Below are positions 61,601-64,000 of a stretch of DNA of 64,000 nucleotides, in pieces. The DNA is taken from NCBI GenBank assembly GCA_946894095.1, contig OX335652.1:8889001-8953000 (forward strand), given 5' to 3'. Position 1 is the stretch's first letter. Each line of letters opens with the position of its first letter. A model generated the notes under the pieces. The model saw nothing but the letters and a program-made list of their open reading frames with translations, was not told the origin of the DNA and searched no databases. Both the position numbers and the translations under genes were made by a program. This DNA comes from Incurvaria masculella (lineage: Eukaryota; Arthropoda; Insecta; Lepidoptera; Incurvariidae).

Positions 61601-64000
61601 GCTCCAGGGGGCCGCCGCACGCCAGGCACAGCGCCGTGCGTCCGCTGCCGTCCGCCAACTCTGCACAACGCAACTTGTCTACATTAGCACCGGTAGATAA
61701 GTGCCACATTTCCGCTTCACAGGTTAGAGACCAACCCTCTGATGCTATATATGTCGGCCTGCCTGCGCCAAGTGGTTGCGTTAGCTAAATAGGCTATACA
61801 AATTAGATGTTGGTATGTACTTGCTGATGAATATACTCAATGTATGGACATATTGATATCTATTAATTATACGACAATAACCAGTAGATTTTTTTATTAA
61901 ATACTTACATAAATATACGTAATTATATAGGTAACCTAAATCGCCTATAACTGCGAAAGGCAACCAGCGATTTGTTCAGTTTTTGGTTTTACTAAGCAAG
62001 TATGAACTGATGATACTTTCATACTGCGTTATTTTTGCAACCATTTACCACATCATATATTTTTTTGTAATGATAACTACTTTTTCAGGCGCCTTGTCTA
62101 GGTAACGCAACCACTTAGCGCAGGCAGACCAACACATTTAGCTTCAGAGGGTTGGTATTTATCCTGTGAACCCAGTTTCATCCATTTACATTGTCGCGAC
62201 CTCCTAGTCTATTTGCCGCGGTCGAGATAAACTTATAAACAAATAAAAAGTTTTGTAAGCTTTATGGTTTCTTCTACTACTTTGACTTGGAAACATATAC
62301 ACGGTGTTAAACAAGTTGGCGACATTCCTGAAAGGGGGTTATTTTGGGTCGCATACTGATTCCGAAAAAGAAGGATTTTTCTTGTTTTGAGCTTTTTTTT
62401 TTAAATTTTTGATTTCTAATTGTATGAAAACATAGTATTTTGTAACAGGAATCGCACTGCATTAACAAAATGTTCTAATGTAGGACAATTTTTTAAATAA
62501 ATGTGAAAATTTACATTCGGATCGACGTGATAAAATTGGCGGCGGCGCACAGTCAGCTGAGAGACAGCAAACGCGTTACCTTGGCAGTGGCGCGTACACA
62601 TGGCGTGCTTACACCATTTCCATACAAAGGGAAATTGTCGCTGAGGTAAAAGTTTGGATTAAATCTGCAATTTTTTTTTTACTATTTTAGATTTAATTTT
62701 TAAATACCACAAAATGATCAGTATACGAAATAGTTAAATAATCAGTATTCAAATAGTAATGTCGCGAAAAAAATTAACACTGTGTATAAGTGCACAAGTC
62801 TAACATGGATTTGTTTAGTTTCTTTGCAAGACAAATTTAACTCACCTAGGGAAGCACCTTTATCTAGGAGAGCTACAGCAGTGGTCATTCTGGACCGCAG
62901 ACACGCCCAGCCGAGAGGCGAGATTCCATCAGCATCTACCGCATCCGGATCAGCACCTGTGTATAGGCAAAGCACAATATTCTGATGAATAACTTTATTT
63001 CCAAAAATAATACACGGAGGGCCCACAGGCACGCACATACGTCACCCCTAGTTCGATTGAACTCTTCTATTTTAAAACAATACCCATGGCTAGAGACGGG
63101 AACACTTCCTAGAGATGTTATCAAAACTATGAACTCGATATAATTTAAGGAAGATGACAAAACAAATTCAGTTTTCTTCCTGCCCATTTTATTATTCCAC
63201 AGAAACATCTGAGAAAGCAGCACGAACTATGTTCCTCTCTTCAAAGTCATTGGTAATAAATTCCATGGTTTAGAAGATAGTAAGCTGTTCGAGCTGGCTA
63301 TTCCGTATTGTACAAAACAGAAAATAATAAAAATAACAAGAATTTGCGTTTTGGCTAACAGAATGACAGTTCCGTGTTTCTATTTATGGCGTTTTCGCCG
63401 ACACAAAACAATTTCCATACTGTTGTTGCCGCTCAACACACTTGTATTGTAATTTTTTATTTAACAACCAAAATACTAACTAGAAATAATTTAAACGGCA
63501 GAAGAACGTTTGCTGAGTCCAGCTAGTTCATTAGTTAGTTAGTTGGGCAAAATGTTTTCCGCGCTAAGCCTACTTCACAGAGAGGCCATTGTGCGTAACA
63601 AAGGTGACTATGTAAGCCATCCCAGCTCGTCCCAGAAGTCCAGCATACCCTTTACATTAACACAGGCCTCTGCAAGGGATCCCGGTGCTCCCAGGGTCTG
63701 CGCCCGATGGTCGGCCACACTCTTGCACTCCAACATTACATGGGCGGTTGCTTCCGTTGTCTCCATGCAGCCACGACATAGAGGGCTGTCCGTCACCCCC
63801 AGGTTATGGAGAGCTAGTTCATTAATAGTTCCTTCTAGGTTCTCAGCCATCCATGTCCAGGCAGCGTCCTCACCGTGCGCTAGAAGCATCTGCACGACGT
63901 CCGCGTGCCCCTCGGCCGCGGCCAATATCAGCGGGTTCCGCCCGCCGGAGCCCGCGACGTCGGCGCCCGAGTCGAGCAGCCGTAGCACGAGCGCGCCGCG
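58657..64000 (-). CDS. rols: TANC / rolling pebbles homologue, 3' part (partial)
   Basis: Six exons on the minus strand: 64000(beyond)-63874, 62956-62846, 61660-61503, 60949-60870, 60313-60058, 58932-58657; the phases agree throughout. The first three encode ankyrin repeats: NPLILAAAEGHADVVQMLL; DADGISPLGWACLRSRMTTA; GRTALCLACGGPLELVELLL, then VERVDHSGLRPLDRAIGQRN. The fourth gives KRGAKLGPTTWVMASGKPEF. TPR-type helices follow: ILLNKLLEDGNTLYRKSR, AAHRYQYALKK, LLLNLSRCKRKLN, EALELAARASALRPNAFEC. This order (HVDHSGMRPLDRAIGCRN, GAKLG..W.MA, then TPR) is specific to TANC proteins and insect rolling pebbles, scaffold proteins for myoblast fusion and synapses. The TPR exon has a Gly/Pro-rich insert (GGGPGGPAPPPLP). 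The protein ends soon after the TPRs. The N-terminal and NTPase parts lie off the right edge. Confidence 0.9.
59914..60046 (+). mobile_element. MITE D, copy beside a splice donor
   Basis: cttccaccacctccagctac to ggtaaatggaggtggcgaaa, about 130 bp. Its right end is about 11 bp from the donor of rols-like exon 60313-60058. Confidence 0.8.
60340..60690 (+). pseudogene. LINE reverse transcriptase C-terminal remnant
   Basis: KLKVLKLTTLEQHRERGGLI, then GTCKILNEHYD and the RQHFLSNRAVEMW-type end, broken by a stop and frameshift near 60606. This resembles the C-terminal tail of CR1/L2-like LINE proteins. Located in a rols-like intron. Confidence 0.6.
61716..62170. mobile_element. MITE 'G' with about 75-bp TIRs
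   Basis: Left arm ttcacaggttagagaccaac, then ctgcctgcgccaagtggttg. The right arm on the opposite strand reads ttcacaggataaataccaac, then ctgcctgcgctaagtggttg. The centre is AT-rich and non-coding. It starts about 55 bp upstream of the acceptor of rols-like exon 61660-61503. Confidence 0.75.
63608..63855 (-). pseudogene. LINE C-terminal fragment with CCHC-like motif
   Basis: The minus-strand frame ending at 63608 reads LEGTINELALHNLGVTDSPL, then CRGCMETTEATAHVMLEC and a stop-terminated tail. C-x2-C-x8-H-x4-C is the usual C-terminal motif of RNase H-bearing LINEs (R1/I-like). It runs in frame from the rols-like ankyrin exon only by chance; the exon ends at the donor 63873-63872. Confidence 0.65.

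Noticed and set aside
63608..63988. 126-codon frame joining the ankyrin exon to a CCHC tail
   Set aside because: A good donor (cacg|gtgagg) lies at the ankyrin exon end and the next ankyrin exon fits in phase, so the tail is an intronic LINE fragment read through by chance.

Overview
The window is nuclear DNA from an insect, almost certainly a moth or butterfly (Lepidoptera). The genes have short exons split by repeat-filled introns. The intergenic DNA is AT-rich. There is a degenerate (TTAGG)n tract, the insect telomere unit. Several interspersed families of lepidopteran type recur many times, including the element with 'ggttccgtaccc' at one end and 'ccggccaagtgcgag' at the other. No prokaryotic feature, CRISPR array or rRNA operon is present.

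Layout. 1-847 (-): first two coding exons of NRDE2, running off the left edge. 848-2850: a divergent intergenic region full of small elements. 2851-4106 (+): SRRD (SRR1-like) and FMC1, only 19 bp apart. 4577-19413 (-): a complete eight-exon ACADSB-like mitochondrial acyl-CoA dehydrogenase whose introns hold a mariner, SINEs, a TTAA-bounded MITE and LINE debris. 21137-28567 (-): a full-length BEL/Pao LTR retrotransposon with an unbroken 1986-codon polyprotein, inserted into an older repeat with a 5-bp target duplication. 28793-34177: repeat-rich intergenic DNA with an orphan THAP-domain exon. 34178-38021 (+): complete three-exon AHSA1, an Hsp90 co-chaperone. 41717-56860 (+): a 15-exon gene that I reconstruct as one secreted protein of about 758 residues carrying three Plus-C odorant-binding-protein-like domains and a Pro-rich tail. 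58657-64000 (-): the 3' part of the TANC/rolling pebbles (rols) gene (ankyrin plus TPR), running off the right edge and converging on the OBP-like gene.

The housekeeping genes are unrelated in function: RNA surveillance, ATP synthase assembly, branched-chain and short acyl-CoA oxidation, chaperone activation, myoblast or synaptic scaffolding. The two most interesting things are the multi-domain Plus-C OBP-like gene, whose domain duplication shows in both cysteine spacing and intron positions, and a SINE family in which one body occurs behind either a 5S-rRNA-like head or a tRNA-like head.

Exon junctions were set by hand from GT/GC-AG sites, codon phase and remembered family similarity. No alignment or transcript data were available.
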